NCBI RefSeq assembly: GCF_004362405.1
Contig: NZ_SNXE01000002.1
Coordinates: 426,191 to 490,190 of the forward strand
Direction of reading: 5' to 3'
Source of the DNA: Roseateles asaccharophilus
Lineage (GTDB): Bacteria > Pseudomonadota > Gammaproteobacteria > Burkholderiales > Burkholderiaceae_C
DNA: 64,000 nucleotides
Shown in pieces: positions 25,430 to 34,285 of this stretch. A program made the translations under genes and the position numbers. The notes beneath the pieces were generated by a model. That model searched no databases. It worked only from the letters and a program-made list of their open reading frames with translations, and was not told where the DNA came from. Each line of letters begins with the position of its first letter. Within the stretch, counting starts at the first letter, position 1.

Positions 25430-26771
25430 CTTGTACTTCCAAATCGCTGGCGGGGCTCAGGGCGGCCAGGGGCAGCTGCATCAGCACCTCGGCCCCGCCC
25501 TCGGGGCGGTTGCGGGGCAGTATGCGTCCGCCCAGGGTGCGGGCCACATTAACCGAGAGAAACAATCCGAGGCCGCCGCCGGGCTTGCTCTTGCTCGACT
25601 GGTAGGGCTTGCCAAAGCGTTCCAGCATGTCCTCGCTGAAGCCCGGGCCCTCGTCGCGCACCGAGATTTCCAGCAGGCCACGCGCCTCGTCGCAGCTGGC
25701 AATCAGGGTCAGCGGGGCGCCCGGCGCGGCCTCCAGGGCATTGTCCAGCACGTTGTCGATCATCTGCTTGAGCGCGGTGTCCGAGAAGATGGTGCGGTCG
25801 GCCAGGCTCTTGCGCTCGTAGTGGAAGTCCCCCACCGGCCGGGTGCGGCGCCAGTTGGCCACCAGCCCGTCCAGGAAGGCGTGCAGCCCTGTGAGCTCGG
25901 GGGCCTCGGCGCGGGTCTCCCCGGCCGACATCAGGATGCCGCTGACGATGTTCTTGCAGCGGCGCAGCTGCAGCTGCATCTCCTCGATCTCCTCGCGCAG
26001 CTCGGGGTCGCCGGCAAAGGGGGCCATATGCGCCCAGTCGCCCAGGATGACCGAAAGCGTGGCCAGGGGCGTGCCCAGCTCATGCGCCGCACCCGAGGCC
26101 AGCAGACCCATGCGCACGATGTGCTCTTCCTCGGCCGCACGCTGGCGCAGACTGGCCAGGCGGGCATCCCGCTGGCGCAGATTGAGCACGATGCGCTGGA
26201 TGAAGAAGACCAGCAGCGCGGCATTGAGCACAAAGCAGATCAGCAGGCCGCCGATGTAGTGGCTGGAGAGCTCGGTGCTGATGCTGTCCGGAAAGCGCAG
26301 GGGGCGGTGCCACTGGGTCAGGGCGATGAAGGCCGAGGTGGTTGCCGCCACCATGGCCCAGATATAGCGCGGCGCCAGCAGCACGGCGCCCACGGCCACC
26401 TGCAGCAGGAACAGGAAGATGAAGGGGTTGGTGATGCCGCCCGCATAGTAGAGCTGGCCGGCGAGCAGGCCCACATCCACCAGCAAGCCGGCAAAGAGCT
26501 CGGCCTGGCTGACCAGCTCGCCCCGCAGATTGCGGCTGCGCAGCCAGCACATGAGGTTGTAGAGCACCAGGGCCGCCAGCAGGCCCAGCATCTCGCGCAG
26601 CGGCAGCTGGATGTCCAGCACCCAGTGCACCGTGGCGATGGTGGCGAGCTGACCGGCCGCAGCCAGCCAGCGCAGCTGCACCAGCTGCTGCAGATTGCTG
26701 CGCCCGGCCTGCCGGTCCGGCGTTTGGACCTGGTCGGCACTGCGGGGCATGGCGGCGGGGGCGAGGCTCAT
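25419..26771 (-). CDS. regB: RegB/PrrB/ActS-type redox sensor histidine kinase
   Basis: The predicted product has 450 residues and six hydrophobic helices in the first half. GGITNPF at about 111-117 matches the quinone-sensing loop of RegB. The phospho-acceptor His230 lies in SGAAHELGTPLATL. Cys272 in LRRCKNIVSGIL sits where RegB carries its redox-active cysteine. The ATPase domain shows DNALEAAPG, VRDEGPGF and GGGLGLFLS. The ATG at 26771 overlaps the surf1 stop by 4 bases, which supports this start rather than the open frame further upstream. Confidence 0.92.
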   Translation of the reverse strand: MSLAPAAMPRSADQVQTPDRQAGRSNLQQLVQLRWLAAAGQLATIATVHWVLDIQLPLREMLGLLAALVLYNLMCWLRSRNLRGELVSQAELFAGLLVDVGLLAGQLYYAGGITNPFIFLFLLQVAVGAVLLAPRYIWAMVAATTSAFIALTQWHRPLRFPDSISTELSSHYIGGLLICFVLNAALLVFFIQRIVLNLRQRDARLASLRQRAAEEEHIVRMGLLASGAAHELGTPLATLSVILGDWAHMAPFAGDPELREEIEEMQLQLRRCKNIVSGILMSAGETRAEAPELTGLHAFLDGLVANWRRTRPVGDFHYERKSLADRTIFSDTALKQMIDNVLDNALEAAPGAPLTLIASCDEARGLLEISVRDEGPGFSEDMLERFGKPYQSSKSKPGGGLGLFLSVNVARTLGGRILPRNRPEGGAEVLMQLPLAALSPASDLEVQDGD

Positions 26772-27556
26772 TCGGGATGGCGGGGCTGTCGGCTCTGGCG
26801 CAGCAGGAAGAGGGCTGCGCCCACGGACATGGCCGCCAGCGCAAACCATGTCAGGGCGTAGCTGCGGTGATTGTTGCTGAAGCGCAGCACCGTGAGGCCG
26901 GGGTGCGGCCAGACCGAGGGCGGCCGCAGCACGGCGTCGCCCGAGCCTGCCAGCTGGGCGTAGGCCGAGCCCGGCGGCTCCGGCCAGACATCAATGAAGT
27001 GGGCGGCCACGGAGCCTGCCTGCAGCCCGGCCGCCTGCGACAGGGCCTGCACATCGCGCGAGTACCAGCGGCCGGACTGTGCCTCGTTGCGCTGCAGCAG
27101 CCTGCCCCCGGCTTCGCTAAGCCGCAGCAGGCCCTCGATGCGTTGCGTCCCCGCAGGGCGTTGGCGTTCGGTATCGCGGCGCGGCACGAAGCCGCGATTG
27201 ACCCATGTCCAGTCACCGCCGGCACCGCGCAGGGGCGTCATCAGCCAGTAGCCGCTGCCCAGCACCGTGCTGGCGCCCACCAGCGTCTCGCGGGCGTGGT
27301 CGAACTCGCCCTCCAGCCAGACGCGCTGGTACTCCTGCGCAGCGCTGTTGTGCGGCTCAAGCGGCACCGGGGCCTGGGCCAGGCCTTGCTGCACGCGGGC
27401 GATCAGGGCCTGCTTCCACTCCAGGCGCTGCAGCTGCCACAGACCCAGGGCCGTGAAGCCCAGGGCCGCCACAAGCAAAAGGGCCGCGCCCAGCAGCCCC
27501 ACCCAGCGGGCGGGACCGCGAGAACGCGGCCCATCAGGGGTTTGATCCTGCTTCAC
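26768..27556 (-). CDS. SURF1 family cytochrome oxidase assembly protein
   Basis: The predicted product has 262 residues. It has one transmembrane helix near each end (about 20-42 and 232-252), with the SURF1 signatures FTALGLWQLQRLEWKQALI, WVNRGFVP and the final NNHRSYALTWF. SURF1 proteins help insert heme into the haem-copper oxidase subunit I. The predicted start is a GTG at 27556 that overlaps the cyoD stop (GTGA). Its place directly after cyoD says it serves the bo3 oxidase. No cyoE (heme O synthase) is present in the operon. Confidence 0.88.
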   Translation of the reverse strand: MKQDQTPDGPRSRGPARWVGLLGAALLLVAALGFTALGLWQLQRLEWKQALIARVQQGLAQAPVPLEPHNSAAQEYQRVWLEGEFDHARETLVGASTVLGSGYWLMTPLRGAGGDWTWVNRGFVPRRDTERQRPAGTQRIEGLLRLSEAGGRLLQRNEAQSGRWYSRDVQALSQAAGLQAGSVAAHFIDVWPEPPGSAYAQLAGSGDAVLRPPSVWPHPGLTVLRFSNNHRSYALTWFALAAMSVGAALFLLRQSRQPRHPE

Positions 27557-27954
27557 GACACCATATTGCTCATATCGTGCATCGGCATCATGTTGGTGTT
27601 CATGTGATACATGACCCACACCGTACCGGCCAGGATGATGCCCACGAAGACCACGGTGAAGATGAGGGACAGCATGGACCAGCCGCTCTCCACCTTGGCG
27701 TTCATGTGCAGGAAGTAGACCATGTGGACCACGATCTGCACCGCGGCGAAGGCCAGGATGATCAGCTTGGTCATGTCAGCCGGCAGGACCTTGGCCATCA
27801 CCAGCCAGAAGGGGATGACGGTCAGGATGACGGACAGCAGGAAGCCGATGAAGTAGCCCTTGTACGAGACGTGGTACTCGGCCAGCGGGTCCTCGTGGTG
27901 GCCATGATCGTCGTGGCCGTGGTGATCGTGCTTGTCGTGGTGTTGAGCGCCCAT
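27553..27954 (-). CDS. cyoD: Cytochrome o ubiquinol oxidase subunit IV
   Basis: The predicted product has 133 residues and three transmembrane helices, the family size plus a His/Asp-rich N-terminal tail (residues 2-22 are mostly H, D and G). The family segment SYKGYFIGFLLSVILTVIPF and the VHMVYFLHMN stretch are clear. The start ATG shares one base with the cyoC stop (TGATG). The His-rich tail could bind metal; that is a guess from composition. Confidence 0.92.
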   Translation of the reverse strand: MGAQHHDKHDHHGHDDHGHHEDPLAEYHVSYKGYFIGFLLSVILTVIPFWLVMAKVLPADMTKLIILAFAAVQIVVHMVYFLHMNAKVESGWSMLSLIFTVVFVGIILAGTVWVMYHMNTNMMPMHDMSNMVS

Positions 27955-28574
27955 CACAGCACCCCCATCAGGTAAACAAAGGTGAACACGCCGATCCAGA
28001 CCAGGTCCAGGAAGTGCCAGAACATGGACAGGCACATCAGGCGGCGCTTGTTGGCCACGGTCAGGCCCAGCTTGTTGACCTGCACCATCAGCACCACCAG
28101 CCAGATGATGCCGAAGGTCACGTGAAGACCGTGGGTGGAGACCAGGGCAAAGAAGGACGAGAGGAAGGCGCTGCGCTGCCAGTCCGCGCCCTGATGGATC
28201 AGGTGCGAGAACTCATAGAGCTCGACGCCCACGAAGGCCGCGCCCAGAACACCGGTGACGGCCAACCAGCCCAGCACCAGCTTCTTGCTGCCCTGCTGCG
28301 CCCCGATCAGGGCGAAGCCGTAGGTGATCGACGAGAACAGCAGCAGCGCGGTGTTGATCGCGATCAGCTTCAGGTCGAACAGGTCGGCGCCCGAGGGGCC
28401 GGCCGCATAGCTCTTGCCCAGCACCGCGAAGGTGGCGAACAGGGCCGCGAAGATGAGCAAGTCGCTCATCAGGTAGATCCAGAAACCCAGCAGGGTGCCC
28501 TGCTGAGGGTGGTGGCTACCGTCGTCGTAGAAGCGGACCGTGCCGTCCGCGTTCAGGGTTTGCGTTGCTTGCAT
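27954..28574 (-). CDS. cyoC: Cytochrome o ubiquinol oxidase subunit III
   Basis: The predicted product has 206 residues and five transmembrane helices. LGFWIYLMSDLLIFAALFA near the start, the STHGLHVTFGIIWL segment and the C-terminal FWHFLDLVWIGVFTFVYLMG match CyoC closely. It belongs to the four-subunit quinol oxidase that reduces O2 and pumps protons. It is 15 bases downstream of cyoB. Confidence 0.95.
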   Translation of the reverse strand: MQATQTLNADGTVRFYDDGSHHPQQGTLLGFWIYLMSDLLIFAALFATFAVLGKSYAAGPSGADLFDLKLIAINTALLLFSSITYGFALIGAQQGSKKLVLGWLAVTGVLGAAFVGVELYEFSHLIHQGADWQRSAFLSSFFALVSTHGLHVTFGIIWLVVLMVQVNKLGLTVANKRRLMCLSMFWHFLDLVWIGVFTFVYLMGVL

Positions 28575-28589
28575 GGTTTGCTCGCCTCC

Positions 28590-30590
28590 TCAGGCCTGGC
28601 TCGGCAGGGCCGCCAGTTGCCGGGTGCGCTCGTCTTCGGTGCGCGTCACTTCATCGGCCTTGATGTAGTAGTCGCGGTTGTAGTTGAAGGTGTGGACGAT
28701 GGAAGCCACCACCAGCACCAGGAAGGTGATGCCACCCACCAGCCACATATGCCAGATCATCGCGAAGCCGAAGAGCGTGGCCAGGGCGGACAGCACGATG
28801 CCGGCTGCGGTGTTCTTGGGCATGTGGATGTCCACGAAGCCGCGGGTCGGACGCACCGCGCCACGCTTCTTCATATCGGTCCAGGCGTCCAGGTCATGCA
28901 CCACGGGGGTGAAGGCGAAGTTGTAGGCCGGCGGGGGCGAGGAGGTGGACCATTCCAGGGTACGGCCATCCCAGGGGTCGCCGCTCACGTCGCGCAGCTG
29001 CTCGCGACGCATGAAGCTGACGACGAACTGGATCAGCATGGCCGCCACACCCACCGCGATCAGCACGGCGCCGAAGGCAGCAACCTGGAACCAGATCTGC
29101 AGCGAGGGGTCTTCGAAGTGGCTCATGCGACGGGTCACGCCCATCAGGCCCAGCACATACAGGGGCATGAAGGCGAAGTAGAAGCCGATCACCCAGAACC
29201 AGAAGGAGACCTTGCCCCAGAAGGGGTCGAGGCGGAAGCCGAAGGCCTTGGGGAACCAGAAGTAGATGCCGGCGAACAGACCGAACAGCACGCCGCCGAT
29301 GATCACGTTGTGGAAGTGTGCGATCAGGAACAGCGAGTTGTGCAGCACGAAGTCTGCCGGGGGCACGGCCAGCAGCACGCCGGTCATGCCGCCGATCACG
29401 AAGGTGACCATGAAGGCAATGGTCCACATCATGGGCAGTTCGAACTGGATGCGGCCACGGTACATGGTGAACAGCCAGTTGAAGATCTTCGCCCCCGTGG
29501 GGATGGAGATGATCATGGTCGTGATGCCGAAGAAGGCATTCACGCTGGCCCCTGAACCCATGGTGAAGAAGTGGTGCAGCCAGACGATGTAGGACAGGAT
29601 GGTGATCACCACCGTCGCGTACACCATCGAGGCATAGCCGAACAGGCGCTTGCGGCAGAAGGTGGCGACCACCTCGGAGAAGATGCCGAAGGCGGGCAGG
29701 ATCAGGATGTAGACCTCAGGGTGGCCCCAGATCCAGATCAGGTTCACGTAGAGCATGGCGTTGCCGCCCAGGTCTGCCGTGAAGAAGTTGGTGCCCAGAT
29801 AGCGGTCCAGGGACAGCAGCACCAGGGTGGCGGTCAGCACGGGGAAGCTCACCACGATCAGGATGTTGGTGCACAGCGAGGTCCAGGTGAAGACGGGCAT
29901 CTTCATCAGGGTCATGCCGGGCGCGCGCATCTTGATGATGGTGACGATCAGGTTGATGCCCGATAGCGTCGTGCCTACACCGGCCACCTGCAGCGCCCAG
30001 ATGTAGTAGTCCACCCCCACCCCCGGACTCGCCAGGATGCCGGACAGCGGCGGGAAGGCCAGCCAGCCGGTGCGAGCGAATTCGCCCACGAACAGCGAGG
30101 CCATGATCAGCACCGCGCCGCCGGCCGTCATCCAGAAGCTGAAGTTGTTCAGGAAGGGGAAGGCCACGTCGCGCGCGCCGATCTGCAGCGGCACCACGTA
30201 GTTCATGAAGCCGGTCACCAGGGGCATGGCCACGAAGAAGATCATGATCACGCCGTGGGCGGTGAAGATCTGGTCGTAGTGGTGGGGCGGCAGGAAGCCG
30301 GCCTGGTCGCCGAAGGCGATGGCCTGCTGGGCACGCATCATGATGGCGTCGGCGAAGCCGCGCAGCAGCATCACCAGGCCCAGCACGATGTACATGATGC
30401 CGATCTTCTTGTGGTCGATGCTGGTCAGCCAGTCACGCCACAGCGGGCCCCACACCTTGTACTTGGTCATCAGGGCCAGCAGCACGGTGCCGCCCAGCAC
30501 CACCATGGCGAAGGTGGCCCAGATGATGGGGTCATGAGGAATCGCGTTCCAGCCTAGGCGGCCGAGCACGAGATGGTTTTGTTCTTGCAT
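28590..30590 (-). CDS. cyoB: Cytochrome o ubiquinol oxidase subunit I
   Basis: The predicted product has 666 residues. This is the catalytic subunit carrying heme b, heme o3 and CuB. The CuB ligands and Tyr cross-link region are in [15 protein letters not shown] and [11 protein letters not shown], the heme ligands in [13 protein letters not shown], and the first heme ligand in [10 protein letters not shown]. These histidines are all intact. Length and the C-terminal extension agree with CyoB rather than with cytochrome c oxidases. It lies 31 bases after cyoA. Confidence 0.97.
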   Translation of the reverse strand: MQEQNHLVLGRLGWNAIPHDPIIWATFAMVVLGGTVLLALMTKYKVWGPLWRDWLTSIDHKKIGIMYIVLGLVMLLRGFADAIMMRAQQAIAFGDQAGFLPPHHYDQIFTAHGVIMIFFVAMPLVTGFMNYVVPLQIGARDVAFPFLNNFSFWMTAGGAVLIMASLFVGEFARTGWLAFPPLSGILASPGVGVDYYIWALQVAGVGTTLSGINLIVTIIKMRAPGMTLMKMPVFTWTSLCTNILIVVSFPVLTATLVLLSLDRYLGTNFFTADLGGNAMLYVNLIWIWGHPEVYILILPAFGIFSEVVATFCRKRLFGYASMVYATVVITILSYIVWLHHFFTMGSGASVNAFFGITTMIISIPTGAKIFNWLFTMYRGRIQFELPMMWTIAFMVTFVIGGMTGVLLAVPPADFVLHNSLFLIAHFHNVIIGGVLFGLFAGIYFWFPKAFGFRLDPFWGKVSFWFWVIGFYFAFMPLYVLGLMGVTRRMSHFEDPSLQIWFQVAAFGAVLIAVGVAAMLIQFVVSFMRREQLRDVSGDPWDGRTLEWSTSSPPPAYNFAFTPVVHDLDAWTDMKKRGAVRPTRGFVDIHMPKNTAAGIVLSALATLFGFAMIWHMWLVGGITFLVLVVASIVHTFNYNRDYYIKADEVTRTEDERTRQLAALPSQA

Positions 30591-30621
30591 GGCAATTACT
30601 CGAAATCTCGGAGGGGCCGTG

Positions 30622-31695
30622 TCAACGCAGCTTCAGCTGCGACTGAGCCGCGGCACGCGGCGCGTAGTCGCCGGCGTTTTCGGGGGTGCACAGGGCGGAC
30701 ACATAGGTACGCTCCAGATCGTCATTGCCCCAGGGCTTGCTGGCCAGGCCCGCGATGGAGCCCTTGCCGCCGCCGCCGGAGGCGTCAATGGCCATCATCA
30801 TCGCCATGCACATCTTGCTGCCGTCCACGCAGCGGTTGACGATGGCGTCGTACAGGCCATTGCTCACGCTGGCATAGCGACGAATCGGTTCCTTGGCGCT
30901 GGGCTTTTCCAGTTCCAGATAGCCTTCGCGGGTCAGCTCGCTGCCCTCGGCCTTGTTGCGGGCCACCCAAGCCTCGAAGTCGGCGTTGGACAGGCCGTGG
31001 AACTTGAAGCGCATGTGCGAGAAGCCGTCGCCGCTGAAGTTCGAGGAGAAGCCGTCATAGACGCCGGCCTTGTTGATCACCGCGTGCAGCTTGGTTTCCA
31101 TGCCGGGCATCGCGTAGATCATGCCGGCCAGGGCGGGCACGTAGAAGGCGTTCATCACCGTGGAGGAGGTGAGCTTGAACTGGATCGGGCGGTCCACCGG
31201 GGCGGCCAGCTCGTTGACGGTGGCAATGCCTTGCTCGGGGTAGAGGAACAGCCATTTCCAGTCCAGGGCCACGACTTCGACCACCAGCGGTGCCACGTCC
31301 TGAGGCACGGGGCGGTTTTCGTCGATGCGGTCCAGCGGACGGTAGGGGTCCAGCTTGTGGGTGCTGATCCAGGTGATGGCGCCCAGGGCGATGATGATCA
31401 GCAGCGGTGCGCCCCAGATCACCAGCTCCAGCCGGGTGGAGTGATCCCAGTCCGGCTCATAAGTGGCAGACTTGTTCGAGGCACGATAGCGCCATGCGAA
31501 CAGCAGGGTCAGGAAGATCACCGGTACGATGATCAGCAACATCAGCACCGTGGAGGTGACGATGAGATCGGCTTGCTGGGAGGCGATGTCGCCGGAGGGC
31601 TTCATCACCACCAGATCGCAGGCCGCCAGAGGCAGCGCTGCCAGCAGCAGGCCAAGGCGGGTCAGAAGGCGCTTGAGTAGAGGATTGGACGTCAT
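30622..31695 (-). CDS. cyoA: Cytochrome o ubiquinol oxidase subunit II
   Basis: The predicted product has 357 residues. A lipoprotein signal with Cys26 (LPLAACDLV) is followed by two helices and a periplasmic cupredoxin fold. The copper A ligands are absent, and the sequence [20 protein letters not shown] is that of a quinol oxidase, not a cytochrome c oxidase. It is the first gene of the cyoABCD-surf1-regBA operon. An FNR-type palindrome is centred about 66 bases upstream of its start. Confidence 0.95.
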   Translation of the reverse strand: MTSNPLLKRLLTRLGLLLAALPLAACDLVVMKPSGDIASQQADLIVTSTVLMLLIIVPVIFLTLLFAWRYRASNKSATYEPDWDHSTRLELVIWGAPLLIIIALGAITWISTHKLDPYRPLDRIDENRPVPQDVAPLVVEVVALDWKWLFLYPEQGIATVNELAAPVDRPIQFKLTSSTVMNAFYVPALAGMIYAMPGMETKLHAVINKAGVYDGFSSNFSGDGFSHMRFKFHGLSNADFEAWVARNKAEGSELTREGYLELEKPSAKEPIRRYASVSNGLYDAIVNRCVDGSKMCMAMMMAIDASGGGGKGSIAGLASKPWGNDDLERTYVSALCTPENAGDYAPRAAAQSQLKLR

Positions 31696-31754
31696 CGGGT
31701 TAACCAGACCGGCGGGAAAACGCTAGTTGCGTGTCGTGCGCGAATGTATCCTGA

Positions 31755-31768
31755 TTGACACAGGTCAA
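31755..31768. promoter_or_regulatory. FNR/Anr-type palindrome between cyoA and the MFS gene
   Basis: TTGAC-ACAG-GTCAA is a perfect palindrome of the FNR/CRP superfamily type (consensus TTGAT-N4-ATCAA). On the plus strand it overlaps a perfect -35 hexamer (TTGACA, 31755-31760) of the MFS gene. On the minus strand a TTGACC/TACATT pair for cyoA overlaps it, with a short 14-base spacer. Its position over both promoters suggests repression when the regulator is active. E. coli Fnr also represses cyo. Confidence 0.6.
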
Positions 31769-31798
31769 CGATTGGACATTTTGTCCCAGGTAGGAGCC

Positions 31799-33115
31799 AT
31801 GAACAGCACCACCACCCTCAATGCCCCCCAGTCGCCCCAGGGTCGTTCGGCGCAGCCGGACGCGTTGGCCCCCGGGGACATCGCGGTGGGCGTGATCATC
31901 GGTCGCGCCTCCGATTACTTCGATTTCTTCGTCTACGGCATCGCCTCGGTGCTGGTCTTCCCGGCGGTGTTCTTCCCGCATATGCCGCGGCTGGAGGGCA
32001 TGCTGCATGCCTTTGCCCTGCTGGCCCTGGCCTTCATCGTCCGCCCCTTGGGAACCCTGGTGGGCATGGAGATCCAGCGCCGCTACGGGCGCAGCTTCAA
32101 GATGACGGCAGCGCTCTTCCTGCTCGGCACCTCCACCGCCGGCATGGCCCTGCTGCCCAGCTACCAGACGGCCGGTGCCATGGCCATCTTGCTGCTGGCC
32201 CTGTGCCGGGTCGGCCAGGGGCTGGCCCAGGGCGGTTCCTGGGACGGCCTGCCCTCCTTGCTGGCGCTGAATGCACCGGCCCGGCGGCGCGGCTGGTACG
32301 CCATGCTGGGTCAGCTCGGCGCTCCCCTGGGCTTTCTGGTGGCTGCCGGTCTGTTTGCCTATCTCTGGACCCACCTCTCGTCGAATGACTTCCTGGAGTG
32401 GGGCTGGCGCTACCCCTTCTTTGCGGCCTTTGCCATCAATGTGGTGGCCCTGTTTGCCCGGCTGCGTCTGGTGGTCACGCATGAATACGAGCGTGAGCTG
32501 GGCGAACGCGAGCTGGAACCCTGCGACCTGGAGGACCTGATCCGTGAGAAAGGCAGCACGGTGGTGATCGGTGCCTTTGCGGCCCTGGCCAGCTATGCGC
32601 TGTTCCATATCGTCACGGTCTTCCCCCTGTCCTGGGTCACGCTGATGGGCAGCCAGGAGGTAGGCGCCTTCCTGGGCATGCAGATCCTGGGGGCCTGCCT
32701 CGCGGCTGCCGCCATGCCCCTGTCCGGCCTGCTGGCGGACCGCATCGGACGCCGCAACACCCTGGGCAGCCTGGCCGTGGCCATCGGCCTGTTCAGCCTG
32801 GCCACACCCTGGCTGCTGGATGGCGGAACGCGCGGCCAGGACCTCTTCATCCTCTTCGGCTTCGTGCTGCTGGGCCTGTCCTACGGCCAGGCGGCCGGGG
32901 CGGTGACCTCCAACTTCCCGCCCCGCCTGCGCTACACCGGTGCCGCGCTCACCGCCGATCTGGCCTGGCTGGTGGGAGCCGCCTTCGCACCCCTGGTGGC
33001 CCTGGGTCTGTCGGCCCGCTATGGCCTGGTGGCGGTGACGCTCTATCTGCTCTCGGGTGCGGCCTGCACCCTGCTGGCCCTGCGCGTCAACAAGGCCCTC
33101 GCCCAGCGCGACTGA
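31799..33115 (+). CDS. MFS transporter of the metabolite:H+ symporter type
   Basis: The predicted product is a 438-residue transporter with twelve predicted helices. Near the N-terminus SDYFDFFVYGIASVLVFP followed by IVRPLG and RRYGRSFKMTAALFLLGT has the layout of the MHS subfamily, which moves organic acids such as alpha-ketoglutarate, citrate or proline-betaine with protons. The specific substrate is not evident. The TAGGAG ribosome site at 31791-31796 fixes the ATG at 31799. It is divergent from the cyo operon and shares the FNR-type palindrome, so it may be expressed according to oxygen. Confidence 0.82.
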   Translation: MNSTTTLNAPQSPQGRSAQPDALAPGDIAVGVIIGRASDYFDFFVYGIASVLVFPAVFFPHMPRLEGMLHAFALLALAFIVRPLGTLVGMEIQRRYGRSFKMTAALFLLGTSTAGMALLPSYQTAGAMAILLLALCRVGQGLAQGGSWDGLPSLLALNAPARRRGWYAMLGQLGAPLGFLVAAGLFAYLWTHLSSNDFLEWGWRYPFFAAFAINVVALFARLRLVVTHEYERELGERELEPCDLEDLIREKGSTVVIGAFAALASYALFHIVTVFPLSWVTLMGSQEVGAFLGMQILGACLAAAAMPLSGLLADRIGRRNTLGSLAVAIGLFSLATPWLLDGGTRGQDLFILFGFVLLGLSYGQAAGAVTSNFPPRLRYTGAALTADLAWLVGAAFAPLVALGLSARYGLVAVTLYLLSGAACTLLALRVNKALAQRD

Positions 33116-33137
33116 GCGGGCCTATCGCCTCCCAGAG

Positions 33138-33158
33138 CGGCCCTGCGGGGCCGTTTTT
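33138..33158 (+). terminator. Rho-independent terminator after the MFS gene
   Basis: CGGCCC (33138-33143) pairs with GGGCCG (33148-33153) around a TGCG loop and runs into five T residues, 22 bases after the stop. Confidence 0.85.
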
Positions 33159-33190
33159 CATTCCGCTTCGCAGGTCCTTGGGTATGCGCA

Positions 33191-34015
33191 TCAGCGGCCG
33201 GGCAGGGCGCCGAAGCGAAAGCTGGACACGGTGACTCCACCCATGAAGTCCGGCTCGTGGTAGATCAGCGAGCCGGCCTCCTGTTCGGCGGCGCCCACGG
33301 CCACCATCAGGGGCAGCAGATGATCCTCCCGGGGGTGGGCCAGACGGGCCGCCGGGGCGTCGCTCCAGTGCAACAAGGCCTGGCGACGCCCCTCGGGAGT
33401 TTCCCGCAGCAGGGCGTGCTGCAGCCAGGCGTCGAACTGTCCCGAGGCGGTGCGGGCGGCCGGTCCGAAGGCGCGCAGATTGTGGTAGCTGAGGCCGCTG
33501 CCGATGATCAGCACGCCTTCGTGGCGCAAGGGCGCAAGCGCGCGCCCCAGGGCCAGGTGTTGCGCCGGCTCGTAGTCCTGCTGCAGCGAAAGCTGCACCA
33601 GGGGCACATCCGCCTCGGGGTACATGGGGAACATGGTGGTGAAGGCGCCGTGATCGAAGCCCCGCTCGCTGTTCAGGGCCACGGGCAGACCGGCCGCCTG
33701 AAGCCGCTGCGCCACCGCGCGGGCCAGGGTCGGCTCACCCGGCGCCGGGTAGCGGATCTGGTAGGTGTGGGCCGGAAAGCCGCCGTAGTCGTAGACCATG
33801 CCGGGGTTCTCGGCCGCCATCAGTTCGAAGCGCGCCGCCTCCCAATGGCCCGAGATCATCAGCACGGCGCGGGGGGCTTGCCCCAGCTCCAGCGGGATCT
33901 GGCGCAGGGAGGCCTCCAGCTGCCCGAAATGCTGGCGAAACGGGCCGTCCATATAGGGCCAGGGGCCCCCGCCATGGGAGAGAAAGTAGGTGGGCAAAGG
34001 CTGGGTGCGGCTCAT
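33191..34015 (-). CDS. DODA-type extradiol ring-opening dioxygenase (LigB family)
   Basis: The predicted product has 274 residues. The metal-binding histidines appear as LSHGGGPW, ISGHWE and HPREDHLLPL, and RGFDHGAF is also conserved. These are the marks of the class III DODA/YgiD type. In E. coli YgiD opens L-DOPA; other relatives act on catechols. The true substrate here is unknown. The gene is single, on the minus strand, divergent from the siaA-like gene. Confidence 0.85.
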   Translation of the reverse strand: MSRTQPLPTYFLSHGGGPWPYMDGPFRQHFGQLEASLRQIPLELGQAPRAVLMISGHWEAARFELMAAENPGMVYDYGGFPAHTYQIRYPAPGEPTLARAVAQRLQAAGLPVALNSERGFDHGAFTTMFPMYPEADVPLVQLSLQQDYEPAQHLALGRALAPLRHEGVLIIGSGLSYHNLRAFGPAARTASGQFDAWLQHALLRETPEGRRQALLHWSDAPAARLAHPREDHLLPLMVAVGAAEQEAGSLIYHEPDFMGGVTVSSFRFGALPGR

Positions 34016-34213
34016 GGCGGCTCCTGGGGAGGCTGTGCTGCCCAGTCTGCCTGCCCCGGGCAGCGGGGGGCGTGATGCCTGTTGAGCGCAGCATTCAAAA
34101 AACCTGAGCGCCGCAGGGTTTGGCCCCGCTCGCCGTTGCGCGCAGGCCTCAGGGCGCCCTGTATGGCGCGAAAAAGATCACGGCGCCCGGCATTCGATGG
34201 CGGCATGCCGGCT

Positions 34214-34232
34214 TTGTGACGAGCTGTCACAA
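34214..34232. promoter_or_regulatory. Perfect 7-bp inverted repeat upstream of the sia module
   Basis: TTGTGAC (34214-34220) and GTCACAA (34226-34232) are perfect inverted repeats with a 5-base centre. It resembles a dimeric regulator operator. It is close to, but one base longer in the centre than, a CRP site (TGTGA-N6-TCACA). It lies 23 to 53 bases before the two possible starts of the phosphatase gene. Confidence 0.5.
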
Positions 34233-34285
34233 GGGCGTGATCTGCGCTTCATAGCATGGGCGCCTCTGGTCTTTCTGGGCCCTCC

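Noticed and set aside
34214-34232. CRP site upstream of the sia module
   Set aside because: The TGTGA and TCACA halves are seven bases apart instead of six, so it is listed as an unassigned palindrome.
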